56,304 bases of DNA, from assembly GCA_944325115.1 (NCBI GenBank), contig CALUYX010000002.1:1-56304 (forward strand), given 5' to 3'. Positions 34,574 to 43,399 of this stretch are shown here, in pieces. The position numbers were made by a program, and so were the translations under genes. The notes under the pieces were generated by a model. It did no database searches and was not told where the DNA came from. It saw only the letters and a program-made list of their open reading frames with translations. Each line of letters starts with the position of its first letter. Within the stretch, counting starts at the first letter, position 1. Source of the DNA: Candidatus Gastranaerophilales bacterium (lineage in GTDB: Bacteria > Cyanobacteriota > Vampirovibrionia > Gastranaerophilales > Gastranaerophilaceae).

Positions 34574-36814
34574 ATGTCCTATCTTGTAATTTTTGAAGAA
34601 CTGAAAGAACTTTTGCATAAACAAAAGCGCCCAAATGAAGACATTGCAGACATTGAGCGTGCGTTTGAGTTTGCAAGAAAATTGCATGACGGGCAGTATC
34701 GTATATCCGAAGAGCCCTATATTGTCCATCCTGTTGAGGTTGCAAAAATTCTAACCGAACTTAAGGCTGATAAAAACACAATAATAGCCGCTTTTTTGCA
34801 TGATATTTTAGAGGATACAGATACACAACCTGAGGAAATTGAACAGAATTTTGGCGCTGATGTATTAAAACTTGTACAAGGTGTAACAAAGCTTGGTAAA
34901 TATCAGTTTAAATCCAAAGAAGAGCGTCAGGCGGAAAACTTCAGAAGAATGTTTATTGCAATGGCGCAAGATGTCAGAATAATATTTTTAAAGTTGGCTG
35001 ACAGACTTCATAACATGCGTACTTTGGGATATATGGCTGCAAATAAACAAAAAAGAATTGCTCAAGAAACTCTTGATATTTTTGCTCCGCTTGCAAACAG
35101 ACTCGGTATCGGGAAAATAAAGGCAGAGTTGGAGGATTTATCGCTAAGGTACATTAATCCCGAGAAATATTATGAAATAGCAAAACTTGTAGCCCAAACC
35201 AAAAACGACCGTGATGCTGCAATTTCAGCCTTTATTGAAAATATAAGAATCAGCCTTGAGGAAAACGGAATACATGCCCAGATTAACGGCAGGGCAAAAC
35301 ATTATTACAGTATCTATAAAAAAATGGAGCGCTTGAATGTTTCTTTTGACCAGTTGTATGACATAAGCGCAATAAGGGTAATTGTAGATGACGAGAAAAC
35401 CTGCTATGAAGTCTTAGGTATAATTCATTCTCACTTTAAGCCAATACCCGGCAGATTTAAGGACTACATTGCAATGCCAAAAGGTAATATGTACCGCTCA
35501 TTGCATACATCTGTTATAGGTTCAAAAAATAAGCCCGTTGAAATTCAGATAAGAACAAAAGAAATGCACGAGGTGGCAGAATATGGTGTTGCCGCTCATT
35601 GGCGCTATAAAGAGTCGGGTTCGGTTAAATCTGATAATAAATATGATGTTCAATTTTCTTGGATGAGAAAGATGATGGAGATTGACAAAGACTCATCCGA
35701 TGCAAAAGACTTTGTAGAAAGTGTTAAACTTGACTTATTTTCAGACCAAGTTTTTGCTTTTACTCCCGCAGGTGATGTTATAGATTTGCCTGCAAATTCA
35801 ACCCCTGTCGATTTTGCATATCGTATTCACACGGAAGTAGGACACAGAACGGTTGGAGTGCTGATTAACGGCAGAATTGCTCAGCTTGATACGAAGCTTA
35901 AAAACGGTGATATCGTTGAAATTTTAACTTCAAAACAATTTATGCCAAAAATTGACTGGCTGAATTTTGTTGTTACAAAAAGTGCTATTTCAAAAATAAG
36001 GCTCTGGTTTAAAAAATATAACAGGGAAGAAAATATTGAAATAGGAAGGGCTAACCTTGAAATATATGTTACAAAACCTGTTTTTGACGAGCTTTTAAAA
36101 TCGGGTGAAATTGAGCGTGCTGCTCGTGAAATGAACTACAAAAGCCAAGATGATTTGTTTGCGGCCATCGGTTACGGCGAAACAACTCTCCATAAAGTTG
36201 CAAACAAGCTGAAAAGACCTCAGGTTTTGCAGCCGGATGTAAAAAATATCCCTGAAAAAACTCCTCAGGAAGGTCAAAAGAAGAAGAAAGATTCAAGAAA
36301 ATACGATATTGTCGGGCTTGAAGATATGCTCTGGAGTCTTGCAAAATGCTGTACTCCAATCCCCGGAGAGCCTATTGTGGGGGTTATAACACGCTCTAAA
36401 GGGGTTTCTGTTCACAGGCTGGATTGCAAGTGTCTGTATGACGTTGAGCCTGAGCGAATGATGGATATAAAGTGGGCAGATAAGGTATCAAAAGGTACTT
36501 ATATTGCTCATATAAGAATAGAAACTCAAGACAGAGTCGGACTTTTAAGAGATGTTTTGTTAAAAATTGCAGATACAAATATTACATATGCAAATAGTTA
36601 TTCAAAAAATAAAAAGTTTGGTATAATTGATTTAGGTATTGAACTTGATAACATAGAAACCCTTAAGAAAGTTATCGCAAATATTCAGTCTATACCTGAT
36701 GTTTATTCTGTTCGCAGATTGCAACAGAAAGACCAGAATTTTGGTCCAAAGCCAAAAAAACATAATCACAATAAACACAAACAGCATAAAGAAAAGAAAA
36801 ATGAAAGTATTTAA
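34574..36814 (+). CDS. rel: Bifunctional (p)ppGpp synthetase/hydrolase (Rel/SpoT)
   Basis: 746 residues, normal for a long RSH enzyme that makes and degrades (p)ppGpp. The hydrolase domain has HDILED at residues 76-81 and KLADRLHNMRTL; the synthetase domain has RFKD at 294-297 with YIAMPKGNMYRSLHTSV. The RxKD motif (not ExDD) marks a bifunctional Rel. A TGS domain (FAFTPAGDVIDLP), a zinc-finger/helical region with CCTPIPGEPIVG and a C-terminal ACT domain follow. The last 14 bases overlap ribF. Confidence 0.96.
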   Translation: MSYLVIFEELKELLHKQKRPNEDIADIERAFEFARKLHDGQYRISEEPYIVHPVEVAKILTELKADKNTIIAAFLHDILEDTDTQPEEIEQNFGADVLKLVQGVTKLGKYQFKSKEERQAENFRRMFIAMAQDVRIIFLKLADRLHNMRTLGYMAANKQKRIAQETLDIFAPLANRLGIGKIKAELEDLSLRYINPEKYYEIAKLVAQTKNDRDAAISAFIENIRISLEENGIHAQINGRAKHYYSIYKKMERLNVSFDQLYDISAIRVIVDDEKTCYEVLGIIHSHFKPIPGRFKDYIAMPKGNMYRSLHTSVIGSKNKPVEIQIRTKEMHEVAEYGVAAHWRYKESGSVKSDNKYDVQFSWMRKMMEIDKDSSDAKDFVESVKLDLFSDQVFAFTPAGDVIDLPANSTPVDFAYRIHTEVGHRTVGVLINGRIAQLDTKLKNGDIVEILTSKQFMPKIDWLNFVVTKSAISKIRLWFKKYNREENIEIGRANLEIYVTKPVFDELLKSGEIERAAREMNYKSQDDLFAAIGYGETTLHKVANKLKRPQVLQPDVKNIPEKTPQEGQKKKKDSRKYDIVGLEDMLWSLAKCCTPIPGEPIVGVITRSKGVSVHRLDCKCLYDVEPERMMDIKWADKVSKGTYIAHIRIETQDRVGLLRDVLLKIADTNITYANSYSKNKKFGIIDLGIELDNIETLKKVIANIQSIPDVYSVRRLQQKDQNFGPKPKKHNHNKHKQHKEKKNESI

Positions 36815-37712
36815 AACAATAAATCACAATCCTGACTTGTCGCTTGCACTTGGATATTTTGACGGTGTGCATGTTGCGCATCAAAAAGTTATTGCAGCTG
36901 CAGTGGAGTTTGCAAAGGCAAATTCAAAAAAAAGTGCTGTAGTAACGTTTGATATGAATCCTGCAAATTATTTCAGGAAAGATAAGATTCAGAATATTTC
37001 AACCAATGAAGAACGTCTTGAGAGGATGGAATATTTAGGCGTTGACTATGTCTATATGCTTGATTTTGAAGAGTTTATGTATATGAGCGCTTCCGAGTAC
37101 TTGCAGGATGTATTAGTTAAGTCTTTTGAGCCTAATTGCATAGTAACAGGCTTTAATCACAAGTTTGGCAAGGCTCATCAGGGTGATACATCTCTTTTGT
37201 CAAAATGCGCCGACAGATATAATTATAAATACATAGAAATTCCTGTTCATAAAGTTCAAAGCTGTCTTGTTAGCAGCTCAAATATCAGGGATATGGTTGA
37301 AAACGGTCACATTAGAAATGCAAATCTCTTGCTGGGACATTCTTTTTCAATAAGAAACAATGTTGTAAAAGGTGATATGCGTGCTCGTAAGCTCGGATAC
37401 CCTACGGCAAATATTTTCTGGCCAAATAATGTTGTGCATCTGCCGCATGGTGTTTATTTCGGCTATGCTACAGTGGATAAAACATACCCTGCGGTTATAA
37501 ATTGGGGAGTAAAGCCGACATTTGGCGAAGATAACGAAGAAATATTGGAAGTGCATATTTTAAATTTTGATGCAACTATCTACGGAAAAATCATTAAGGC
37601 TTCTTTCTTGATGAAAATTAGGGAAGAACAAAAGTTTGCCGATATGGAGTCACTTCGTAAGCAAATTGCTCAAGATGTTGAGACGGTAAGAAAGCTTGCA
37701 AGACTATCTTAA
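36801..37712 (+). CDS. ribF: Bifunctional riboflavin kinase / FAD synthetase
   Basis: Makes FMN and FAD from riboflavin. The ATG at 36801 gives 303 residues. The N-terminal nucleotidyltransferase domain has ALGYFDGVHVAHQKV and later GFNHKFGK and SSSNIRDMVENGHI; the C-terminal kinase domain has VKGDMRARKLGYPTANI, GVYFGYA, NWGVKPTF and EVHILNFDATIYGK. It overlaps the end of rel and is probably co-transcribed with it. Confidence 0.95.
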   Translation: MKVFKTINHNPDLSLALGYFDGVHVAHQKVIAAAVEFAKANSKKSAVVTFDMNPANYFRKDKIQNISTNEERLERMEYLGVDYVYMLDFEEFMYMSASEYLQDVLVKSFEPNCIVTGFNHKFGKAHQGDTSLLSKCADRYNYKYIEIPVHKVQSCLVSSSNIRDMVENGHIRNANLLLGHSFSIRNNVVKGDMRARKLGYPTANIFWPNNVVHLPHGVYFGYATVDKTYPAVINWGVKPTFGEDNEEILEVHILNFDATIYGKIIKASFLMKIREEQKFADMESLRKQIAQDVETVRKLARLS

Positions 37713-37787
37713 GATAATATTAGTTAATACGAAAATTAACAGATAGCAGTAAAAAATGTAGGCTCCACAGAATTTTGAAATGCTCAT
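37704..37787 (-). CDS. Small hydrophobic peptide, 27 residues
   Basis: Minus strand AAAGGAG, five bases, ATG, then a 27-codon frame whose product begins MSISKFCGAYIFYCYLLIFV and ends with an arginine. It is one membrane helix with a Lys near the start and Arg at the end. The stop overlaps the end of ribF on the other strand. A possible promoter TTGGCT-N17-TATAGA lies 50-75 bases upstream. The shape resembles small membrane proteins and type I toxins; no homology is recognised. Confidence 0.5.
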   Translation of the reverse strand: MSISKFCGAYIFYCYLLIFVLTNIILR

Positions 37788-38083
37788 TGTTGCTCCTTTG
37801 AGTGTATAAGTGTTGTAATGACAATCTATAAATAAGATATTCTTTCAAGCCAATCTGTGAACCGCCCATTCGGGCTATAAACTTTAAAATTAACATAAGT
37901 TTACATTTCTTGCATTGTAGGTTAGTAAGTGTTACAATTACACCCGCTCTGTTATTGCAGAGATAAGAAGACCATCACAATAAAGTAATTTGTAAAAAAA
38001 ACTACATAATAAGTTAGATTTAGGCAATTTTTCTTATGTTTGTTTTTTATACTGATATCCGATGTGTGGCAGATAGAGGTTAA
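37713..38083. other. Intergenic region between ribF and the 681-residue membrane protein gene
   Basis: 371 bases without a larger gene. It holds the 27-residue ORF above, a short GCCC-ATTC-GGGC hairpin at about 37864-37875 without a T tract, and an AT-rich segment before the ribosome binding site AGAGG at 38075. No RNA gene recognised. Confidence 0.5.
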
Positions 38084-40129
38084 ATGAAAGTTAGAAACAT
38101 CGACAACACTGCACTTAGCAGAGGTAGAAACAACAATGTTCAAGGGAGCAAAGCTCCATCAAGCAATCCATCATTTACGGGTGCTACGGATTTACTTATT
38201 AAGTTTTGGGAAGGTGTTGAAAGAGGCGGTCTTGCGGCAAGCTTTACAATTCAAGATAACCTTGGTACAAACATTCCAAGAACTTGGGGCGCAAGAAAAG
38301 TCGGTAAAGAATATACGGGTAAAAACAACTGGACTGCCGTTCTTGAGAACGGATTAAGAGAATTTTTAACAGGTCCCAGCATGTTTGCCGTTCCTGCTGC
38401 TGTTTTGTATGGCACCATGAGGCATTTTGGTAAGGCAAACGGTGTACCCGTACAGAGTATAAAAGACTTTAGTGAAATTTTAATCGATAAAGAGGTTGAT
38501 ATATCCTCGCGCACGGCGTTTAAAGAATCTTTTTATTCAAGTGTTTTAGACAGGGCATTTAATAATTTTGATAATTTACAAAAGCCTATTGATTCAAAAG
38601 CATATGCAAAGAAAATTATAAAAATGGAGTATGCCTCAAAGAAAGGATTCTTTAAAAACATTGCAGGCAAACAAGTTGAAAACTCTCGTGAAGATTTACT
38701 ACAAGAAATTATAAATTCTTTTGTAAAAGATAAAAAAGCAAATACAAAAGGCTATCCTGACTTTTTGAGTGCACTTATAACAAATGTTAGCGACCCTAAA
38801 AAAGCCGGAAAGTATGAAATACAAATTGATGATTTAATCGGCAGAATGGGAAAATATGCCGATGATATGTACTCTACTATACTAAAGACAGGTAATGATG
38901 AGTTAACAAAAGAATTTATTGAAAACTTTGCCAATAAAAGAATGGGTGGCAGATTTGTTACAAACATTGCAATGGGCGTATTTACGGCAGCTGCAATGTG
39001 GTTTATACCAAAAATCTATACAATAGGTAAAACAAACCCTGAAACTGACCCGGTAAGAAAAAAAGCAAATGAGCTAAAGTCTGATTTAAAAACTACTCCG
39101 GCGCCTAGTGAAGAAAATAAAAAAGGCGAAGTAAATTTTACAGGCGGAGGCATAAGCAAGATTGCAAGCGACTTGGGTAAAAAAGTTGCTCCTAATGGTG
39201 ATGGTGTTTTATCAAAGCTTGCACCAAAGTTAGAAAGCAATTGGATAAATGTTGCCCGCCCGATGTTTTATGTGCTAATCACAGGTTTTACCCTTGTTCC
39301 AAGGTTAATACAGTCTACAAAACGTGATATTGAAAGTTCAAAGAAAAACGGCGGTCCTGTTCAGTGGGACGAAACATCTAATATTTTAAGACGTGATGTA
39401 ACAACAATTCTTACCATCCTGTTTGCTATGGAGGGCTTAGGTTCTCTTATGGCTCACAGAGCTTCAAAGAATAAAGGTATAGTACTTACAAATAAAATTC
39501 TCGATAACAAAACAGGATTCTTTAAAAAATGTGCAAATTTCTTGAATCCTGACGGCGGCGTTCAAGTATTGTCCAAAAAGCAAAATACTGCTCAAATGTC
39601 TAATTTTGCAAATATGGACGAGTTAATGCGCTTCTTTAGAGATGAAGAGAAAAAGACAGGCGGCATTTATAAATTATTACATATAGATGCAAATTCAAAG
39701 AAAGGCGAAAATGCCTTATTCTACAATGCGCTAAAAAAAGTCTTTGGCAATGTGGTAGATAAAAAAGACATTAAGGTTGACGATTTACAAAAAGTTCTTG
39801 ATAAGGCAGGAGATAATCTGAACAAAGATGCAGTGGGCGAGCTTTTGGGTGTATTAAACGACACTGAGAAAAACCCGCTTCTAAGATTTGGCAACAAAAT
39901 AAATGCAATATTCCAAACCCTTTCTCTTGCAATTGTTACAAGCTTCTTGGGTTATGGATTGCCGAAAATCAATGAACTGGTAATAAAAAGAAAATATTTA
40001 AAAGATAACGACACTCTTCAAGCAAAATACCAAGACCCCGATATGCAAATTCCTGCATATAGTCTTTTAAACAACTTAAAACCCTTTGAAAAGGAAACAT
40101 ATCAGTACTTTTTGGGCAAAATGAAATAG
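38084..40129 (+). CDS. Large membrane protein with SFTG/NFTG motifs, unknown
   Basis: 681 residues, unrecognised. AGAGG five bases upstream supports the ATG. A disordered Asn/Ser-rich N-terminus ends in NPSFTGATD (motif at 30-33). Hydrophobic segments lie near 100-120, 293-312, 395-410, 440-460 and 610-630. After a Pro/Glu/Lys linker the motif recurs as VNFTGGG at residues 350-356, followed by a second amphipathic and hydrophobic unit, as if the protein were two modules each led by the motif. No signal peptide. Same style as the 693-residue protein at 24151. Confidence 0.75.
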   Translation: MKVRNIDNTALSRGRNNNVQGSKAPSSNPSFTGATDLLIKFWEGVERGGLAASFTIQDNLGTNIPRTWGARKVGKEYTGKNNWTAVLENGLREFLTGPSMFAVPAAVLYGTMRHFGKANGVPVQSIKDFSEILIDKEVDISSRTAFKESFYSSVLDRAFNNFDNLQKPIDSKAYAKKIIKMEYASKKGFFKNIAGKQVENSREDLLQEIINSFVKDKKANTKGYPDFLSALITNVSDPKKAGKYEIQIDDLIGRMGKYADDMYSTILKTGNDELTKEFIENFANKRMGGRFVTNIAMGVFTAAAMWFIPKIYTIGKTNPETDPVRKKANELKSDLKTTPAPSEENKKGEVNFTGGGISKIASDLGKKVAPNGDGVLSKLAPKLESNWINVARPMFYVLITGFTLVPRLIQSTKRDIESSKKNGGPVQWDETSNILRRDVTTILTILFAMEGLGSLMAHRASKNKGIVLTNKILDNKTGFFKKCANFLNPDGGVQVLSKKQNTAQMSNFANMDELMRFFRDEEKKTGGIYKLLHIDANSKKGENALFYNALKKVFGNVVDKKDIKVDDLQKVLDKAGDNLNKDAVGELLGVLNDTEKNPLLRFGNKINAIFQTLSLAIVTSFLGYGLPKINELVIKRKYLKDNDTLQAKYQDPDMQIPAYSLLNNLKPFEKETYQYFLGKMK

Positions 40130-40140
40130 TTAAAGATTAA

Positions 40141-40905
40141 CTATTTCACAATTCTCAGATTTACTTTTTTGTGCTCCTTGTTCTCATAAATTTCACAAAT
40201 TCTTCCGACAAGTGATTTTGTCGTATCCGAGTTTGGTTTTCGTGCAATGTATTTTTTGTAGTATCTGATTGCGCTTGTAAATTTGTTCATTTTATCAAAA
40301 CAAATTCCAAGACCAAGATTTGCCCTGTAGTATGCGGGGTTAATATTTAAAATTTGATAAAACAGGTATGATGCTTCCTTGTATTCTTCAAGGGTAATAT
40401 GCAAGCCCGCTTTATGATTGTATGCGGGAATATATCTTGGATTTTCTTCTATTACTTTTTGATAAATACTAAGCGCCATATCGTATTCTTCCATAAGCTC
40501 ATGCGATATAGCAAGTTGAATCTGCGCGTTAATATTTTCAGGGTCAAGCTTAATTGTGCGAATAAAGTTTTTTCTTGCCTCTTTAGAATTGGCATTTAAC
40601 AGGTGATTTAAACCCAATTCATAATATATTTCAGAATCAAAATGACTTATATTTTTTGCCTTAACAAGATTATCTATTGCTTTATCATAGCGTTTGATTT
40701 TTTTATATGCTTTTGAAACCTCTTTATATATTAAAGTATCGGGTTTTGTAAAAATCATGGACATAAGGTATTCTTTTATTGCTTGCCTGTAATTTTTCTT
40801 GTGCATAAATTTGCGCGCAAGCTTAAAATGTTCGCACTCGCGTACATTGACAGGTTGCAAAAATTTTTCAAGCTTCTCTTCGTTATTTGTAAATTTTATC
40901 CCCAT
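40141..40905 (-). CDS. Tetratricopeptide repeat protein
   Basis: 254 residues with about six TPR units (for example YKKIKRYDKAIDNLVKAK, YELGLNHLLNANSKEAR, NLGLGICFDKMNKFTSAIRYY) after a short basic N-terminus. It is cytoplasmic with no catalytic domain. GGGGATATGGAA upstream is a plausible ribosome binding site. Partner unknown. Confidence 0.82.
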   Translation of the reverse strand: MGIKFTNNEEKLEKFLQPVNVRECEHFKLARKFMHKKNYRQAIKEYLMSMIFTKPDTLIYKEVSKAYKKIKRYDKAIDNLVKAKNISHFDSEIYYELGLNHLLNANSKEARKNFIRTIKLDPENINAQIQLAISHELMEEYDMALSIYQKVIEENPRYIPAYNHKAGLHITLEEYKEASYLFYQILNINPAYYRANLGLGICFDKMNKFTSAIRYYKKYIARKPNSDTTKSLVGRICEIYENKEHKKVNLRIVK

Positions 40906-41038
40906 TGATTATTCCATATCCCCTTAATATATCTCCAGTTTATGTTTATTCTTGAAAAAAAAGATTAATCTAATGGTCTAATTTTGTTTTATCAAAAGGT
41001 CTATTTTTGTTATAATTTTTTAAAAAAAGGAGGAAAAT

Positions 41039-41872
41039 TTGGATATTTTAGAAATGTTGAAAAGCCTTAAATGGCCTGTTATATTGAATATTTTCTTTAC
41101 AATTATATTTTTTCTTTTTGCACTTAAATTTACCAAAACTTTCATGACTCATATCTTTGACGGTGTAAAAAAGCGCACAAAAGATATTGAGGCGACAAAA
41201 AACTTTGATACACTTAGGATAATTTCAATTCATATAATTAATTTTGTTGTATTTATTTTTGCAATAATAAATATTTTGAATTTATTAGGTGTAGATGTTC
41301 GCCCAATAATCACTGCTGCCGGTGTTTTGGGTGTTGCAGTGGGTTTTGGCTCAAAAAGATTTGTCGAAGACTTGATTTCAGGTCTTACAATACTTTTTGA
41401 AGGTCAAATACGTGTCGGCGATGTTATTGAAGTTCAGGGTATAACAGGAACTGTTGAGAAAATGACTCTTTCAATCATCGTATTAAGAAGTATCGACGGT
41501 GCAGCGCATTTTATAAGAAACGGTATGGTTGATATGGTGACTAACTATACAAGAGGCTACTCTTATTCTCTTGTTGAGATTTCTGTTGCATACAAAGAAA
41601 ATATTGCCTATGTTATGGATGTTATAAGGAAAATCGGTGAAGATTTAAGATGCGAAGAAGAATATAAAGATAAGATTCTCGGCGAAATTGAGGTTTTGGG
41701 CTTAGATAAATTTAACGACAGCTCAATATCAATTTTAGCAAGATTCAAGACTTTACCAAGGCATCAGTGGGAAATTAAAAGAATCTTTAATTTGAGAATC
41801 AAAGAAAAATTTGACGAATTAAATATTGAAATTCCGTTCAATCAATTGGTTATTACAGAAAACAAAGAATAA
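41039..41872 (+). CDS. MscS-family mechanosensitive channel
   Basis: 277 residues from a TTG with AAGGAGG five bases upstream and a TATAAT at 41011-41016. Membrane helices are near 13-32, 66-90 and 95-120; the pore-lining TM3 carries the family segment AAGVLGVAVGFGSKRFVEDLISGLTILFEGQIRVGDVI, spread over residues about 93-135, then the beta domain with GTVEKMTLSIIVLRS and IRNGMVDMVTNYTRG. It gates during hypo-osmotic shock in the inner membrane. It has only one helix pair before the pore helix, the usual small MscS form. Confidence 0.92.
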   Translation: MDILEMLKSLKWPVILNIFFTIIFFLFALKFTKTFMTHIFDGVKKRTKDIEATKNFDTLRIISIHIINFVVFIFAIINILNLLGVDVRPIITAAGVLGVAVGFGSKRFVEDLISGLTILFEGQIRVGDVIEVQGITGTVEKMTLSIIVLRSIDGAAHFIRNGMVDMVTNYTRGYSYSLVEISVAYKENIAYVMDVIRKIGEDLRCEEEYKDKILGEIEVLGLDKFNDSSISILARFKTLPRHQWEIKRIFNLRIKEKFDELNIEIPFNQLVITENKE

Positions 41873-41876
41873 AAAA

Positions 41877-41894
41877 GCGGGGCTTGCGCCCCGC
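41877..41894. terminator. Bidirectional terminator
   Basis: Stem GCGGGGC / GCCCCGC, loop TTGC, between mscS (+) and pepA (-). The minus strand has six T residues after it. Confidence 0.85.
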
Positions 41895-41899
41895 GAACT

Positions 41900-43399
41900 T
41901 TATATTGACATAATGTAGTTTGTAAGTGTCCTTACCATAACGCCTGTTGCACCCTTGTTGAGTTCTCTGTAGGGTTTATCAATGAAGGCAGTTCCTGCTA
42001 TGTCTATATGTGCCCAATTTTTGCTCTTTGTGAAGTTTTGCAGGAATCTTCCCGCAACGCTTGCGCCCGCAAATCTTGAGCCTGTGTTTCTCATATCTGC
42101 AATATCACTTTTTAGCATTTCTTGCATATCGTCATAAATCGGCAATTCCCAGAGGTTTTCGCCTGATTCTTTACCTTTTTGTATTATGGATTTAATCATA
42201 TTTGGATTGTTGCCCATAATACCTGTGATATTTTGTCCCAGTGCAACGACACATGCTCCTGTGAGGGTTGCAATATCTATAACTTCGTCTGCATCAAGTT
42301 CATCGGCGTAGGTTAGAACATCTGCAAGAGTTAATCTTCCTTCAGCGTCTGTATTATCTACCTCAATTGTTTTTCCGTTTTTGGCGATAAGCACATCACC
42401 TTGTTTGTATGAAGTTCCGCTTGGCATATTTTCGCATAATGCACTTAGCGCATGTACTTCAACATCGGGCTTAAGTGCTGCTATGGCTTGAATTACACCA
42501 AGTACCGTAGCGCAGCCTGACATATCTGTTTTCATTGTAAGCATTGAATTTGGAGGTTTTATATCCAAACCGCCGGAGTCAAAAGTAATGCCTTTGCCGA
42601 TAAGTACAATTTTCTTTTTGGGTTTTCTTGTTGCGGGTTTGTATGTTAGGTGTATAAATTTTGGTTCTCTTTCGCTTCCTTGACCCACGGCAAGAAAAGC
42701 ATTGAACTTCATTTGTTGTAATTGTTTTTTGTTATACGACTTAAATGTTAAACCTAAATCATTGCTAAGATTTTTTGCGATTTCTGCTATTGCTTCAGGT
42801 GTTGCATTTTGAGCGGGTTCGTTAATCAGGTCTTTTGTAAAGTCCATAGCAGAACATAATATTTTAGCATTATTTACCCCTGCTTTTGCAGATTTTTCGT
42901 CTTTAAGATTTTTCAGTGCAATTCTGATTTTCTTTATTTGAGGTGTATTTTTTTTGCTTTTATATTTGTCATAATCATACATTCCTGTTAAAAAGCCTAT
43001 TGACATAGCTTTTGCACACTCTCCGGCATCAAAGTTTTCGCTATCAAGTCCAAAAGGTTCACAGGATACGTTTTTTACACCCAGTGTCTTGTCAAGTTGT
43101 TTAATTAATTTTGCACACAGCTCTGTGAGTTTTGTAGTGTTAAATTCTTTCTTTTTGCCAAGACCGACAAGCATAATTTTATCTGAGGGGATTTTTAGTT
43201 GCGTATGTGTAATTGCAGTGTCTGCAAATTTTGCCTTAAACCCTTCTTTTTTAATGATTTGTTCACTAATTAAGTTCTCAAGTGCATCGTCCACTTTTTT
43301 TTGTTCCGATGAAAGAGTTTTGTCATCTTCAAAAACTCCCAATACAAGTATGCTGCTAAGAATACTTGTTAATTCCTGATGTTTAGCAGAAATATCCAT
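41900..43399 (-). CDS. pepA: Leucyl (cytosol) aminopeptidase, M17
   Basis: Zinc/manganese aminopeptidase that releases N-terminal residues; in some bacteria it also binds DNA. 499 residues. Catalytic C-terminal domain motifs are intact: VLIGKGITFDSGGLDIKP, MKTDMSGCATVLG, the signature NTDAEGRLTLADVL near residue 350, and DIATLTGACVVALG. AAGGAG lies eight bases before the ATG. It overlaps trmFO by 17 bases. Confidence 0.96.
   Translation of the reverse strand: MDISAKHQELTSILSSILVLGVFEDDKTLSSEQKKVDDALENLISEQIIKKEGFKAKFADTAITHTQLKIPSDKIMLVGLGKKKEFNTTKLTELCAKLIKQLDKTLGVKNVSCEPFGLDSENFDAGECAKAMSIGFLTGMYDYDKYKSKKNTPQIKKIRIALKNLKDEKSAKAGVNNAKILCSAMDFTKDLINEPAQNATPEAIAEIAKNLSNDLGLTFKSYNKKQLQQMKFNAFLAVGQGSEREPKFIHLTYKPATRKPKKKIVLIGKGITFDSGGLDIKPPNSMLTMKTDMSGCATVLGVIQAIAALKPDVEVHALSALCENMPSGTSYKQGDVLIAKNGKTIEVDNTDAEGRLTLADVLTYADELDADEVIDIATLTGACVVALGQNITGIMGNNPNMIKSIIQKGKESGENLWELPIYDDMQEMLKSDIADMRNTGSRFAGASVAGRFLQNFTKSKNWAHIDIAGTAFIDKPYRELNKGATGVMVRTLTNYIMSI

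Noticed and set aside
34511..34729. Upstream extension of the DUF167 frame
   Set aside because: It lies antisense to the start of rel and encodes non-family sequence.
37864..37875. GCCC-ATTC-GGGC hairpin
   Set aside because: Only four base pairs and no T tract, so it is not a convincing terminator.
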